A stretch of 42,298 nt of DNA from positions 1 through 42,298 of the forward strand of contig JBDIBK010000015.1 in NCBI GenBank assembly GCA_039812845.1, written 5' to 3'. The translations under genes were made by a program, and so were the position numbers. Numbering within the stretch: position 1 is the stretch's first letter; each line of letters opens with the position of its first letter. The DNA is from JACTMJ01 sp039812845 (GTDB lineage: Bacteria; Acidobacteriota; Terriglobia; Bryobacterales; Bryobacteraceae). Shown in pieces: positions 16,339 to 24,719 of the stretch. The notes under the pieces were generated by a model that saw only the letters and a list, made by a program, of their open reading frames with translations, ran no database searches and was not told where the DNA came from.

Positions 16339-17763
16339 ATGCAATCACTCTCGCGCAGAGCGTTTCTGGCTTCGGCGCTGGCCGCGCCGGGATTCTCGCA
16401 ATCGGGCAGGAAGCCGAATGTGCTGTTCATCGCCTCGGACGATCTGAATACCGGGCTCGGGTGCTATGGCCATCCGCTGGTGAAATCGCCGAACATTGAC
16501 CGTCTGGCCGCGCGCGGCGTGCTCTTTGAACGGGCGTATTGCCAATTCCCACTCTGCGGCCCCTCACGGGCGTCTCTGCTCACCGGTCGCCGGCCCGACA
16601 ATACCCGAGTGCTTGGCAATAACATCGATTTCCGCGATGCCCTGCCCGATGCCGTCACCCTTCCGCAACTGTTCAAGAACAGCGGCTGGTGGGCGGTGCG
16701 CGAAGGCAAGATGTTCCACATGAACGTGCCCAAGGAGGTGACGCTCGACCGCTTTCAGGATCCGCCTTCCTGGAATGCGTCCACGTCGCCGGGCGGGCCT
16801 GAACAGAAGAGCGAGGCACAGGGCGGCGAGAGCGGGCACGGGAGCGCTTCCGGCATGCAGTGGGTGCGGACCGCGGACGGGCGCGGCCAATCCGACAGCA
16901 ACGCCGCGGACCGCGCACTGGCCTTCCTCGAATCGAACCGCAAGGAGCCGTTTTTCCTGGCCCTGGGGCTCGTGCGGCCGCACTTGCCCTTTGTGGCGCC
17001 GGGCAAGTTCTTTGACCTCTACCCTCTGGACCAAATCCCTTTGGCCCAGTACCCTCCCGACGATCTCGACGACATTCCAGCGGCATCCAAGGGGGTGCGG
17101 CCGTACCTGTGGTGGGATATGGAGCGGGGCAAGAACGGAAAGCTGAGCGAGAAGGCAATGCGAGAGGCGCGGCGCGGTTATTACGCCGCCACTTCCTTCA
17201 TGGACGAGCAGGCGGGCCGGGTGCTCAATGGTTTGGAAAAGTTGGGTCTCGCGGAAAACACGATTGTCGTCTTTTGGGGAGACCACGGCTGGAGCCTGGG
17301 CGAGCACACGCACTGGCAGAAGATGACGCTCATGGAGGAAGTGGCGCGAGTGCCCCTGATTATCCGCGCGCCAGGGCAGCCGGGCAACGGAAAGAACAGC
17401 CGCGCGCTGGTGGAGCTGGTGGATCTCTACCCCACGCTGGCCGACCTGTGCGGCCTCCGGGCCCCCGCCGAACTCGAAGGACGCAGCATGAAGCCGCTGC
17501 TGGCACAGCCGGGAGAGCCGTTCAAGCAGGCCGCGTTCACCCAGATCGCGTTTGAGCAGATTCGCGGTCTCTCCGTGCGAACCGCCCGCTTCCGTTACAA
17601 CACTTGGCATGGCTTGGGCGGCGGCGAGGAACTCTACGACCACGACGCGGATTCCGGCGAGTTCGTGAATCTGGCGGGGAAGCCGCGCTGGGCAAACGAA
17701 CTCGAAAGGCATCGCGCCTTGGCGCGTGAATACGGACTGCAACGGGCATTCGGGAAGGGCTAG
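16339..17763 (+). CDS. Sulfatase, iduronate-2-sulfatase-like
   Basis: 474 residues. Tat-type signal SRRAFLASALAAPG. The catalytic motif is C-G-P-S-R (C73-R77), the cysteine type that must be turned into formylglycine by a maturase not found in this window. Metal ligands are visible as S-D-D (D34, D35) and near W-G-D-H-G-W-S-L-G-E-H (about residue 313). The overall layout, with no large C-terminal domain, resembles iduronate-2-sulfatase-type enzymes that desulfate uronic-acid glycans. GAGGGGA stands 7-8 nt before the ATG. It is the first of two adjacent sulfatase genes on the same strand. Confidence 0.92.
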   Translation: MQSLSRRAFLASALAAPGFSQSGRKPNVLFIASDDLNTGLGCYGHPLVKSPNIDRLAARGVLFERAYCQFPLCGPSRASLLTGRRPDNTRVLGNNIDFRDALPDAVTLPQLFKNSGWWAVREGKMFHMNVPKEVTLDRFQDPPSWNASTSPGGPEQKSEAQGGESGHGSASGMQWVRTADGRGQSDSNAADRALAFLESNRKEPFFLALGLVRPHLPFVAPGKFFDLYPLDQIPLAQYPPDDLDDIPAASKGVRPYLWWDMERGKNGKLSEKAMREARRGYYAATSFMDEQAGRVLNGLEKLGLAENTIVVFWGDHGWSLGEHTHWQKMTLMEEVARVPLIIRAPGQPGNGKNSRALVELVDLYPTLADLCGLRAPAELEGRSMKPLLAQPGEPFKQAAFTQIAFEQIRGLSVRTARFRYNTWHGLGGGEELYDHDADSGEFVNLAGKPRWANELERHRALAREYGLQRAFGKG

Positions 17764-17858
17764 GCCAGCGGCATTCCGGTCGCTTGCCGCTGCCAGGGTT
17801 TGTGCATAGAATGGCGGAATCCAAACCCGAATACTCGTTTTTCCGGAGGAGAGATCCC

Positions 17859-19619
17859 ATGCCCGCCACTTCCCGGCGCAGCTTTCTGCGCATCGCCGCC
17901 TTGGGTCCGATTGCGTTCGGAGCGGCTCCGCTTCGCGCGGCCGGCCGGCCCAATGTGATCGTGATTCTTACCGACGACCAGGGCTACGGCGACTTCTCAT
18001 GTCTGGGAAACCCGGGGCTGAAAACACCCAATCTCGACCAACTCCACGGGGAGAGCGTCCGCTTCACGGATTTCCACGCCGCGCCAATGTGTACTCCCAC
18101 GCGCGGGCAGTTGCTCTCCGGCCAGGACGCTTGCCGGAACCGCGCCACTTCGGTCACCGGCGGACGCGCGGTTCTGAAGCGCGATCTGCCCACCATGGCC
18201 GACATTTTCGCGAGCGGAGGATACCGCACCGGATTATTCGGTAAATGGCACCTGGGCGACAACTATCCTTACCGGCCAATGGACCGCGGGTTCGAGCGGG
18301 CCGCCTGCTTCCGCGGATACGGCCTCAGTTCGGCGCCGGAGTTCGACAACGACTATTACAACGGCCGCTATCGGGATCAGGGAGTATCGAAACCGTTCTC
18401 GGGCTATTGCACGGATTTCTGGTTCTCTCAGGCAATGTCGTGGATGCGGGAGCGTGCCGCCGCGAAACAGCCGTTCTTCGTCTACCTGCCGACGAATGTG
18501 CCGCACGGCCCCGCCTGGGTGGACCCCAAGTATTCCGGCCCCTACGAGAAGCCGGGTGTGCCCGCGAAGTTCTTCGGCATGATAGCCAATCTGGACGAGA
18601 ACATCGGCAGACTGCGGAAGTTTCTTGAAGAGTCCGGATTGCGCGAGAACACTATCGTGATCCTGATGACCGATAACGGGGGCACCGGGGGCGTAAACTA
18701 CTTCAACGCGGGCATGCGCGGGCGTAAAACAACTTTTTACGAGGGCGGGCATCGCGTTCCCTGCTGGGTGAGCTGGCCCGCCGGGAAGCTCGCCGCGGCC
18801 ACGAATATCGAAACGCCCGCACAAGTTCAGGACATCCTTCCCACGCTCATCGATCTATGCGGCCTAACCGCGCCCCCGAACGCACATTTCGACGGCCGGA
18901 GTCTGGTCCCGCTGCTTCGCGGCTCCTCGAAGGGATTGCCGGACCGCACCATGGTGGTGCAGTATAGCCGGGCCAAACTGGTGAAGTGGGAGTGCTGCGT
19001 CATCTGGAACAAGTGGCGGCTGGTCCACGGAACCGAGCTTTACGACATCGCGAAGGATCCAGGGCAGGCGAAGGACGTCGCGGCGGCGAACCCGGTGGTG
19101 GTGAAACAGCTTCGCGACTACTACGAAAGCTGGTGGCAGGGACTGGGCGACGTGATGAACGATTTTCTGCCCATCAGCATCGGCGCGGCGGCGGAGAATC
19201 CCGTGGAACTGTCAAGTTCGGATTGGTGCGATGTCTATTGCGACAATCAGCGGAACGTCTCCGATGCGGATGGGGGTCCCCGAGGTGGGCCGTGGTCCAT
19301 CTATGTTGAGACGGACGGCGACTATGAGATCGCTCTGTCTCGCTGGCCGCCGTGGCTGCATCTGCCGCTCACCGCCGGACGGCAGCCACAGAAAATGACG
19401 TATGGCACGATTCCCGGGGGCAAGGCATTGCCCATCGCCGCCGCGAAACTGACGATCGCGGGCCAGGAGCGGACCATCAAAACCAGGCCTTCGGATACGC
19501 AGGCCGCAGCACGAGTTACACTGAAGCAAGGTACTCGCACCCGCTTGCAGGCATGGTTTCAGGATGAAAATGGAAACGACCTGAGCGGCGCATTCTACGC
19601 AACTGTACGAAAAATATAG
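17859..19619 (+). CDS. Sulfatase, arylsulfatase A type, with C-terminal beta domain
   Basis: 586 residues. A near-ideal Tat signal, S-R-R-S-F-L-R-I, then a cleavable hydrophobic stretch. The catalytic motif is C-T-P-T-R (C78-R82), with Thr instead of the more common Ser, followed by G-Q-L-L-S-G. Metal and substrate residues: T-D-D-Q-G-Y-G-D (38-45), G-K-W-H-L-G and M-T-D-N-G-G. After the core (about 1-440) is a beta-rich region of about 145 residues with Y-E-I-A-L-S-R-W-P, also found in planctomycete arylsulfatases. Translation starts at ATG 17859, with GGAGGAGAG just upstream; the frame is open from 17784, but those residues are not sulfatase-like. A hairpin follows the stop. Confidence 0.92.
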   Translation: MPATSRRSFLRIAALGPIAFGAAPLRAAGRPNVIVILTDDQGYGDFSCLGNPGLKTPNLDQLHGESVRFTDFHAAPMCTPTRGQLLSGQDACRNRATSVTGGRAVLKRDLPTMADIFASGGYRTGLFGKWHLGDNYPYRPMDRGFERAACFRGYGLSSAPEFDNDYYNGRYRDQGVSKPFSGYCTDFWFSQAMSWMRERAAAKQPFFVYLPTNVPHGPAWVDPKYSGPYEKPGVPAKFFGMIANLDENIGRLRKFLEESGLRENTIVILMTDNGGTGGVNYFNAGMRGRKTTFYEGGHRVPCWVSWPAGKLAAATNIETPAQVQDILPTLIDLCGLTAPPNAHFDGRSLVPLLRGSSKGLPDRTMVVQYSRAKLVKWECCVIWNKWRLVHGTELYDIAKDPGQAKDVAAANPVVVKQLRDYYESWWQGLGDVMNDFLPISIGAAAENPVELSSSDWCDVYCDNQRNVSDADGGPRGGPWSIYVETDGDYEIALSRWPPWLHLPLTAGRQPQKMTYGTIPGGKALPIAAAKLTIAGQERTIKTRPSDTQAAARVTLKQGTRTRLQAWFQDENGNDLSGAFYATVRKI

Positions 19620-19628
19620 CCTTTTGCG

Positions 19629-19664
19629 AAAAACTGAAACGGCACGGCGAGAAGTTCAGTTTTT
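19629..19664 (+). terminator. 10-bp perfect inverted repeat after the second sulfatase gene
   Basis: AAAAACTGAA (19629-19638) and TTCAGTTTTT (19655-19664) around a 16-nt loop. The T-rich right arm could end the sulfatase transcript. The stem is AT-rich and therefore weak, so an operator for the downstream receptor gene is an alternative. Confidence 0.5.
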
Positions 19665-19765
19665 GGTGCATTTTTCTCAAAATAGTGATACGCTAACCAA
19701 GCAGGTCTTCTTGTTTTGGGGAAGACTCCGCTCAATCGAGAGCAACTAGTCGGGAGTTTGTTTCT

Positions 19766-22700
19766 ATGATGAGATTATTCGAAAGTTGGGCAATTCGAGC
19801 GGCCGCATTGGCCGTTCTCGCCCTGCTGATCGGGGGCAATTCTGTCTCCGCTCAGGAAGTCCGGGCGAGCATCACGGGTATCGTGCAAGACGCCTCCGGA
19901 GCCGCCGTTTCCGGCGCGAAGGTGGCGGTCACAAACCTGCAACAGAACACCACCGTGGAGACCGTGACCAACGCCTCCGGCAACTACGTCACGCCGCTGC
20001 TCCAGCCGGGCGAGTACAAGATGACGGTTACTTTCCCCGGTTTCAGCCAGTATGTGCGCCCCAGCATTGTCCTGCAGATGCAGGACCGTGCCCGTGTGGA
20101 CGTGCAATTGAAGCTGGGCGAAGTCACTGAGAGCGTCACCGTCACCGACAGTGTGTCGATGATCGAATCCGAGACCGCTTCGCGCTCACAAACAATCAAC
20201 AACACCCTGATCGCGGATGTCCCCACCCAAGGCCGCAATGCCATGCAGCTTGCCTGGGCGGCGGCCGGCGTCATCAAGAAGGGCGACTGGCGCTTCTTGC
20301 GCTCCTTCGACACCGCCGGCAACTCGAACTTCTCCGTGAATGGCGGGTTGAACAAGCAGAATGAAGTGCTGCTTGACGGTGTGAGCAATGTGCGCACCGG
20401 CGGCAACGTAATTGTGTCGCCGACGATCGAAACCATTCAGGAATTTAAGGTGATCACCAATAGCTACGACGCAACCTACGGCCGCACGGGCGGTGGGACG
20501 GTGAGCATCGTGACCAAGGGCGGCACCAACGATTTTCATGGCTCGCTGTTCGAGTATTTCCAGGCGGACGACTTGAACGCGAACCAATTCGAACTGAACA
20601 AGGGCGGCGTGAAGAAGCCCCCGATGAATGTGAACACCTACGGCTTCTTCCTTGGCGGACCGGTGTTCATCCCGAAATTCTATGACGGGCGAAACCGGCT
20701 TTTCTGGAACCTCTCCTACGAGGCGATGCGGCAGCGCTCCGCCGACCCGGGAGCGGTGTCGATGCCTCTCAGCGAGTGGCGGACCGGTGATTTTTCGAGC
20801 CTGCAGACCGCACAGGGCGCGGCGGTTGGAATTTACGATCCTTTGACCACGGCTTCCAACGGCCTTCGCACTCAGTTCGCGGGCAACATCATCCCTTCCG
20901 CGCGCATTAACCCGGTTACCAAGAATGTTCTCGGTTACTACCCGATGCCTACCTCCGCTGGAGATGGACCGGCGCACGTGAACAACTACATTTTCCCTTC
21001 CCGCTGGGTCGCGGATATGGACCAGTGGAGCGGGCGGATGGATTACAACGTCAACGACACCAACCGCGTGTATTTCAAATACTCGCAGAACCCCTTCTCC
21101 GAGTACCGGGGCCTGGTTTGGAACGGTTCCAACGCAGCCGAACCAACCGGCAATGCACCTTTGATTCGCAACGGGCGCAACTGGGCCTTCGATTGGACGT
21201 CCACGCTCTCGCCAACGCTGACCTTTGACTTGAGGGCGGGTCTCTCCCGCTGGGAGACCAGTTCCGGCAACAGCTTTGGCGCGAACTTCAACCCGGCACA
21301 GCTCGGCTTTTCGAGCGCGCTGACATCCCAGTTCTCCAAGTTTCAGTTCCCCCGCTTCAACCTGGGCACCTATCAGGCAATCGGCACGGACCGGGTGTGG
21401 CATAGCGAGCCCAGCGACGTCTATTCGCTGCAGCCGAACCTGAACTGGGTGGCCGGAGCGCACTTCTTCAAATTTGGCGCGGATTTCCGCCGCTACAACG
21501 ACCTGAACAACGACCCCGGTGCCTCTTCGGGCGTTTACACGTTTGGCAAGGACTGGACGCAGGCGAATGCGTTGCAGGCCAGCGCCACGTCGGGAAATGA
21601 ACTGGCCACGTTCCTGCTTGGCCATCCAACGGCGGCGTATGTTGACCTCAACATGGCACCGGCGTATCAGTCCCAGTATTATGCCTTCTATTTCAACGAC
21701 GATTGGAAGCTCACGCAGCGCTTGACGCTGAATCTCGGCCTGCGCTGGGATTACGAGTCACCCGCCGTCGAGCGGTATAACCGGCAGCTTCGCGGAATGG
21801 ATTTTAACGCCGCGAGCCCGATTGCCGGAAAGGTCACCGGCCTGTCTCTGAAGGGTATACCCATGTTTGCCGGCATTGACGGACATCCGCGCGGTGCGTT
21901 CAATTCCGACAAGAACAACTGGCAGCCCCGGATCGGCGTGGCCTACCGTGTGAACGACAAGCTGGCGATTCGCGGCGGCTTTGGCATGTTCTACCTTGGC
22001 CAGGGCGAGAAGGGTTCTTCGCAAGGCTTCAGCCAGCGCTCGAATAGCATCGTTTCCACGGACGGCAAGTTGACGCCCGCCGTCAGCTTGGAGAACCCGT
22101 TTGCGAACCTCCCTGGCGGCAGTCTGCTTCGGCCGATTGGCTCCTCCGAAGGCGCTTCCAGCTTCCTTGGGCAATCCGTCGCGGTGAACTATCTGAACCG
22201 GCCGCTCCCCTACTCGATCCAGTATTCGTTCGACATCCAGTACGAATTGCCGGGTAACATCCTGGCGGAGATCGGCTATAACCAGAACGAGACCCGCAAG
22301 ATCCCGGTGAATCTGGCGAACCTGAATGCCATTCCGGCATCGGAACTGGGCCGGCGCACAGCGAGCGGCGCCATTGATTCGGCGTACTACAACGCGCGAG
22401 TTCCCAACCCGATGGCCGGGCTGATCCCCAATAACGCGGCACTGAACGGCGCAACCATCACGCGCCAGCGCCTGATGGTGCCGTTCCCGCAGTTCGACAA
22501 TATTGCTTACCAGAACGTGCCGATCGGAAAGCAGTATTACAACGGCATGCAGGTGAAGCTCACCAAGCGCATGTCGAAGGGCGTCACGTTCATCGCGAAC
22601 TACGGCATCGGCAAGACGATTGAGCAACTGTCTCTGTTGAACAATCAGGACTTCAACTTTGCCGATCCAGAATCGAGCAAACTGGAAAAGCGCTCCGCCG

Positions 22701-23254
22701 ACCAGATCGATATCCCCCAGAAGTTCGTGCTGACGGGCGTTTGGGAATTGCCGTTCGGCAAGGGCCGCGCCTTCGGAAACGATTGGGCCGCTCCGGTTGA
22801 CTTCCTGCTTGGCGGATGGTCAATCAATGCCAATGGCACGCTGCAGAAGGGCTGGGCGGTGGACTACCCGAATGCCAACCAGATCAAACCCGGCAGCGCG
22901 CGCATCTCCAGCCCGAGTCTGGAGCGCGCTTTCGATACGTCTCTCTGGATTGATCCGGCTACGAACAAGCCCGTTCCAACCCAGGAGCCGTTCACGTTGC
23001 GCCAGTTCCCGTCGCGCTTCGGCGATGTGCGGGTTCCGGGCTACAAGAACATCGATGCATCTATCGCGAAGTCCTTCCCGATTCGCGAAAATATCAAAGC
23101 GCAATTCCGCTTTGAGATGATCAACGCAACCAACACACCGTGGTTCTCCGCGCTCCAGTCCCTCGACGTGGCCAATGCCAACTTCGGGCGGCTGAATCCA
23201 GTGCAGAGGAACCTGCCCCGCTGGTTGAAGCTGGGTCTCGTGCTTAGCTGGTAA
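19766..23254 (+). CDS. TonB-dependent receptor, Oar-like, with carboxypeptidase-regulatory domain
   Basis: 1162 residues, much longer than a siderophore receptor but usual for the Acidobacteriota Oar-like group. Signal peptide 1-29 (ends SVSAQ). Residues about 32-115 are a carboxypeptidase-regulatory-like beta domain (I-T-G-I-V-Q-D-A-S-G-A-A-V-S-G-A-K-V). A plug follows with N-E-V-L-L-D-G-V-S-N (about 200) and Y-G-R-T-G-G-G-T-V-S-I-V-T-K-G-G-T-N. The rest is outer-membrane barrel, ending in an aromatic-poor L-S-W. Such proteins import large or complex ligands, here perhaps sulfated glycan pieces made by the upstream sulfatases; that link is inferred from position. The first ATG has GGAG about 9 nt upstream. 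A strong terminator follows. Confidence 0.93.
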   Translation: MMRLFESWAIRAAALAVLALLIGGNSVSAQEVRASITGIVQDASGAAVSGAKVAVTNLQQNTTVETVTNASGNYVTPLLQPGEYKMTVTFPGFSQYVRPSIVLQMQDRARVDVQLKLGEVTESVTVTDSVSMIESETASRSQTINNTLIADVPTQGRNAMQLAWAAAGVIKKGDWRFLRSFDTAGNSNFSVNGGLNKQNEVLLDGVSNVRTGGNVIVSPTIETIQEFKVITNSYDATYGRTGGGTVSIVTKGGTNDFHGSLFEYFQADDLNANQFELNKGGVKKPPMNVNTYGFFLGGPVFIPKFYDGRNRLFWNLSYEAMRQRSADPGAVSMPLSEWRTGDFSSLQTAQGAAVGIYDPLTTASNGLRTQFAGNIIPSARINPVTKNVLGYYPMPTSAGDGPAHVNNYIFPSRWVADMDQWSGRMDYNVNDTNRVYFKYSQNPFSEYRGLVWNGSNAAEPTGNAPLIRNGRNWAFDWTSTLSPTLTFDLRAGLSRWETSSGNSFGANFNPAQLGFSSALTSQFSKFQFPRFNLGTYQAIGTDRVWHSEPSDVYSLQPNLNWVAGAHFFKFGADFRRYNDLNNDPGASSGVYTFGKDWTQANALQASATSGNELATFLLGHPTAAYVDLNMAPAYQSQYYAFYFNDDWKLTQRLTLNLGLRWDYESPAVERYNRQLRGMDFNAASPIAGKVTGLSLKGIPMFAGIDGHPRGAFNSDKNNWQPRIGVAYRVNDKLAIRGGFGMFYLGQGEKGSSQGFSQRSNSIVSTDGKLTPAVSLENPFANLPGGSLLRPIGSSEGASSFLGQSVAVNYLNRPLPYSIQYSFDIQYELPGNILAEIGYNQNETRKIPVNLANLNAIPASELGRRTASGAIDSAYYNARVPNPMAGLIPNNAALNGATITRQRLMVPFPQFDNIAYQNVPIGKQYYNGMQVKLTKRMSKGVTFIANYGIGKTIEQLSLLNNQDFNFADPESSKLEKRSADQIDIPQKFVLTGVWELPFGKGRAFGNDWAAPVDFLLGGWSINANGTLQKGWAVDYPNANQIKPGSARISSPSLERAFDTSLWIDPATNKPVPTQEPFTLRQFPSRFGDVRVPGYKNIDASIAKSFPIRENIKAQFRFEMINATNTPWFSALQSLDVANANFGRLNPVQRNLPRWLKLGLVLSW

Positions 23255-23260
23255 CCCCTT

Positions 23261-23304
23261 GCCCCAGGCCCGTTCGCCTCGTGCGGACGGGTCTGGGGCT
23301 TTTT
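23261..23304 (+). terminator. Rho-independent terminator of the receptor gene
   Basis: GCCCCAG-x-CCCGT (23261-23273) pairs with ACGGG-x-CTGGGGC (23287-23299), followed by five Ts. Six bases after the receptor stop codon. Confidence 0.88.
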
Positions 23305-23402
23305 CTTCCCGCACTCCGCCCCGCTCCCTGCTCTCCGCGCCTCTTTCCAGTTTCATCCAGAGTCCTCCCGCACCGATCCGGATGCCCAAGCACCCGTGCC
23401 GC

Positions 23403-23430
23403 TTGACTTGGCGGATGGGCCAGCCATAAT
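23403..23430 (+). promoter_or_regulatory. Sigma70 promoter for the CsgG-family gene
   Basis: TTGACT (23403-23408), 16 bp, CATAAT (23425-23430); both boxes match five of six bases. It would give a leader of about 145 nt. The rest of the 330-bp gap from 23255 holds the receptor terminator and no gene that I can see. Confidence 0.55.
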
Positions 23431-23584
23431 TTAGGCAGGGGCGGAAAGGCGAACGTGGCAAGGGCTTCGGTTCGATCCGGGACGGCGGCGTATTGCGCTT
23501 AACATGATTAGAACTGTGTTGGGAGCGTCATGCGCAGTGCGGCTTCCGTAATTGTTTTCAACTGTCGAAGGAGTTCTCAAATCC

Positions 23585-24577
23585 ATGCGTTATTTTTCCA
23601 CCCGCAATTGTTCAGCCGCATCGGCCCTGATGCTGGCATTGGTCCTGCTGTTGAGCGTGCCTGCCGCGGCACAGCAGAAGAAGCGCGTGGCGGTTCTCGA
23701 TTTCGATTACGGCACGGTGCAGACCTGGGTACACAGCATGTTCGGCGCCAACGTCGATGTTGGCAAGGGCGTATCCGATCTGCTCGTGGAGAAGCTCCTG
23801 GCGACGGGGAAGTATTCCCTGATTGAGCGCAGCGCGCTCGACAAGGTGCTCAAGGAGCAGAATTTTTCCAATAGCGACCGTGCCGATTCCACTTCCGCGG
23901 CAAAGATCGGGGCCATCCTGGGCGTTGACGCAATCATCACCGGCAGCATCACCAAGTTCGGCAGCGACGACAGTTCCACTGGCTTGGGCGGCTTCGGTCG
24001 CACACTGGGCGGGTTCGGGATGGGCGGAATCAAGCTGAAGAATGCCAAAGCGGTGGTTGGAATTAGCGCGCGCATCATCGATGTGAACACGGCCGAGATT
24101 CTGGCGGCGGTGACGGGCAACGGCGAATCGAAGCGCAAGGGCGCATCGCTCGCCGGTGCGGGCGGAGGCGGCTGGAACTCCGGCGGCGGCGGCATCGATA
24201 TGAGCAACTCGAATTTCCGCGAAACGCTGATCGGGGAAGCGACGGACATCGCGGTAACCGACCTCGCCACGCAACTGGGCGAGAAGGCGAGCGTGATGCC
24301 CACGCGCGTGGTGAGCGTGAACGGCCTGATCGCCGATGTCGCGGGCGCAACCCTCATCCTGAACGTGGGCACCAGCACCGGGCTCAAAGTGGGCGACAAG
24401 CTGACGGTGGAGCGCAAAGTGCGCGAGGTGCGGGACCCCGCAAGCGGCAAAGTCATTCGCGCGATCACCGAGGCCGTGGGCGACGTGACGATCACGGAAG
24501 CGGATGCATCCTCCTCGGTGGGCACGTTCTCCGGCGCGGGCAAGCCCAAGGTCGGCGATGTCGTAAAGACCCCGTAG
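23585..24577 (+). CDS. CsgG-family secreted protein
   Basis: 330 residues. A Sec signal peptide (SALMLALVLLLSVPAAAQ) precedes the CsgG core: K-K-R-V-A-V-L-D-F-D-Y-G, a helix ending L-L-V-E-K-L-L-A-T-G-K-Y-S-L-I-E-R, then L-G-V-D-A-I-I-T-G-S-I-T and A-R-I-I-D-V-N-T-A-E-I. CsgG itself is the outer-membrane pore for curli; homologues outside curli operons occur in many envelopes and their job is not fixed. No lipobox cysteine is seen at the cleavage site, unlike E. coli CsgG. A Gly-rich loop (G-G-G-G-W-N-S-G-G-G-G) interrupts the core. The ATG at 23585 has GGAG about 10 nt upstream; a longer frame begins at 23552. The kinase gene follows after a probable terminator. Confidence 0.85.
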   Translation: MRYFSTRNCSAASALMLALVLLLSVPAAAQQKKRVAVLDFDYGTVQTWVHSMFGANVDVGKGVSDLLVEKLLATGKYSLIERSALDKVLKEQNFSNSDRADSTSAAKIGAILGVDAIITGSITKFGSDDSSTGLGGFGRTLGGFGMGGIKLKNAKAVVGISARIIDVNTAEILAAVTGNGESKRKGASLAGAGGGGWNSGGGGIDMSNSNFRETLIGEATDIAVTDLATQLGEKASVMPTRVVSVNGLIADVAGATLILNVGTSTGLKVGDKLTVERKVREVRDPASGKVIRAITEAVGDVTITEADASSSVGTFSGAGKPKVGDVVKTP

Positions 24578-24593
24578 ACGCGCCGGCAATGCG

Positions 24594-24634
24594 GGCCAGC
24601 GCGCGTTTCCAGGTGGAGCGCGCCTTGGCCTTTT
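24594..24634 (+). terminator. Probable terminator between the CsgG-family gene and the kinase gene
   Basis: GGCCA-GCGCGC (24594-24604) can pair with GCGCGC-CT-TGGCC just before TTTT (24631-24634). The stem has a small bulge. Confidence 0.5.
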
Positions 24635-24719
24635 CGCGCGGGCGGACATCGGCAGCGCATCCTTTGGAGACCGGGCATGCGCGAAACGAAAGCGCCGGAG
24701 TGTATGGAAAGAAGCCATC

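Noticed and set aside
16265..16447. A 60-codon frame between the SIS and sulfatase genes
   Set aside because: It overlaps the sulfatase start in another frame and has no motif or good ribosome binding site.
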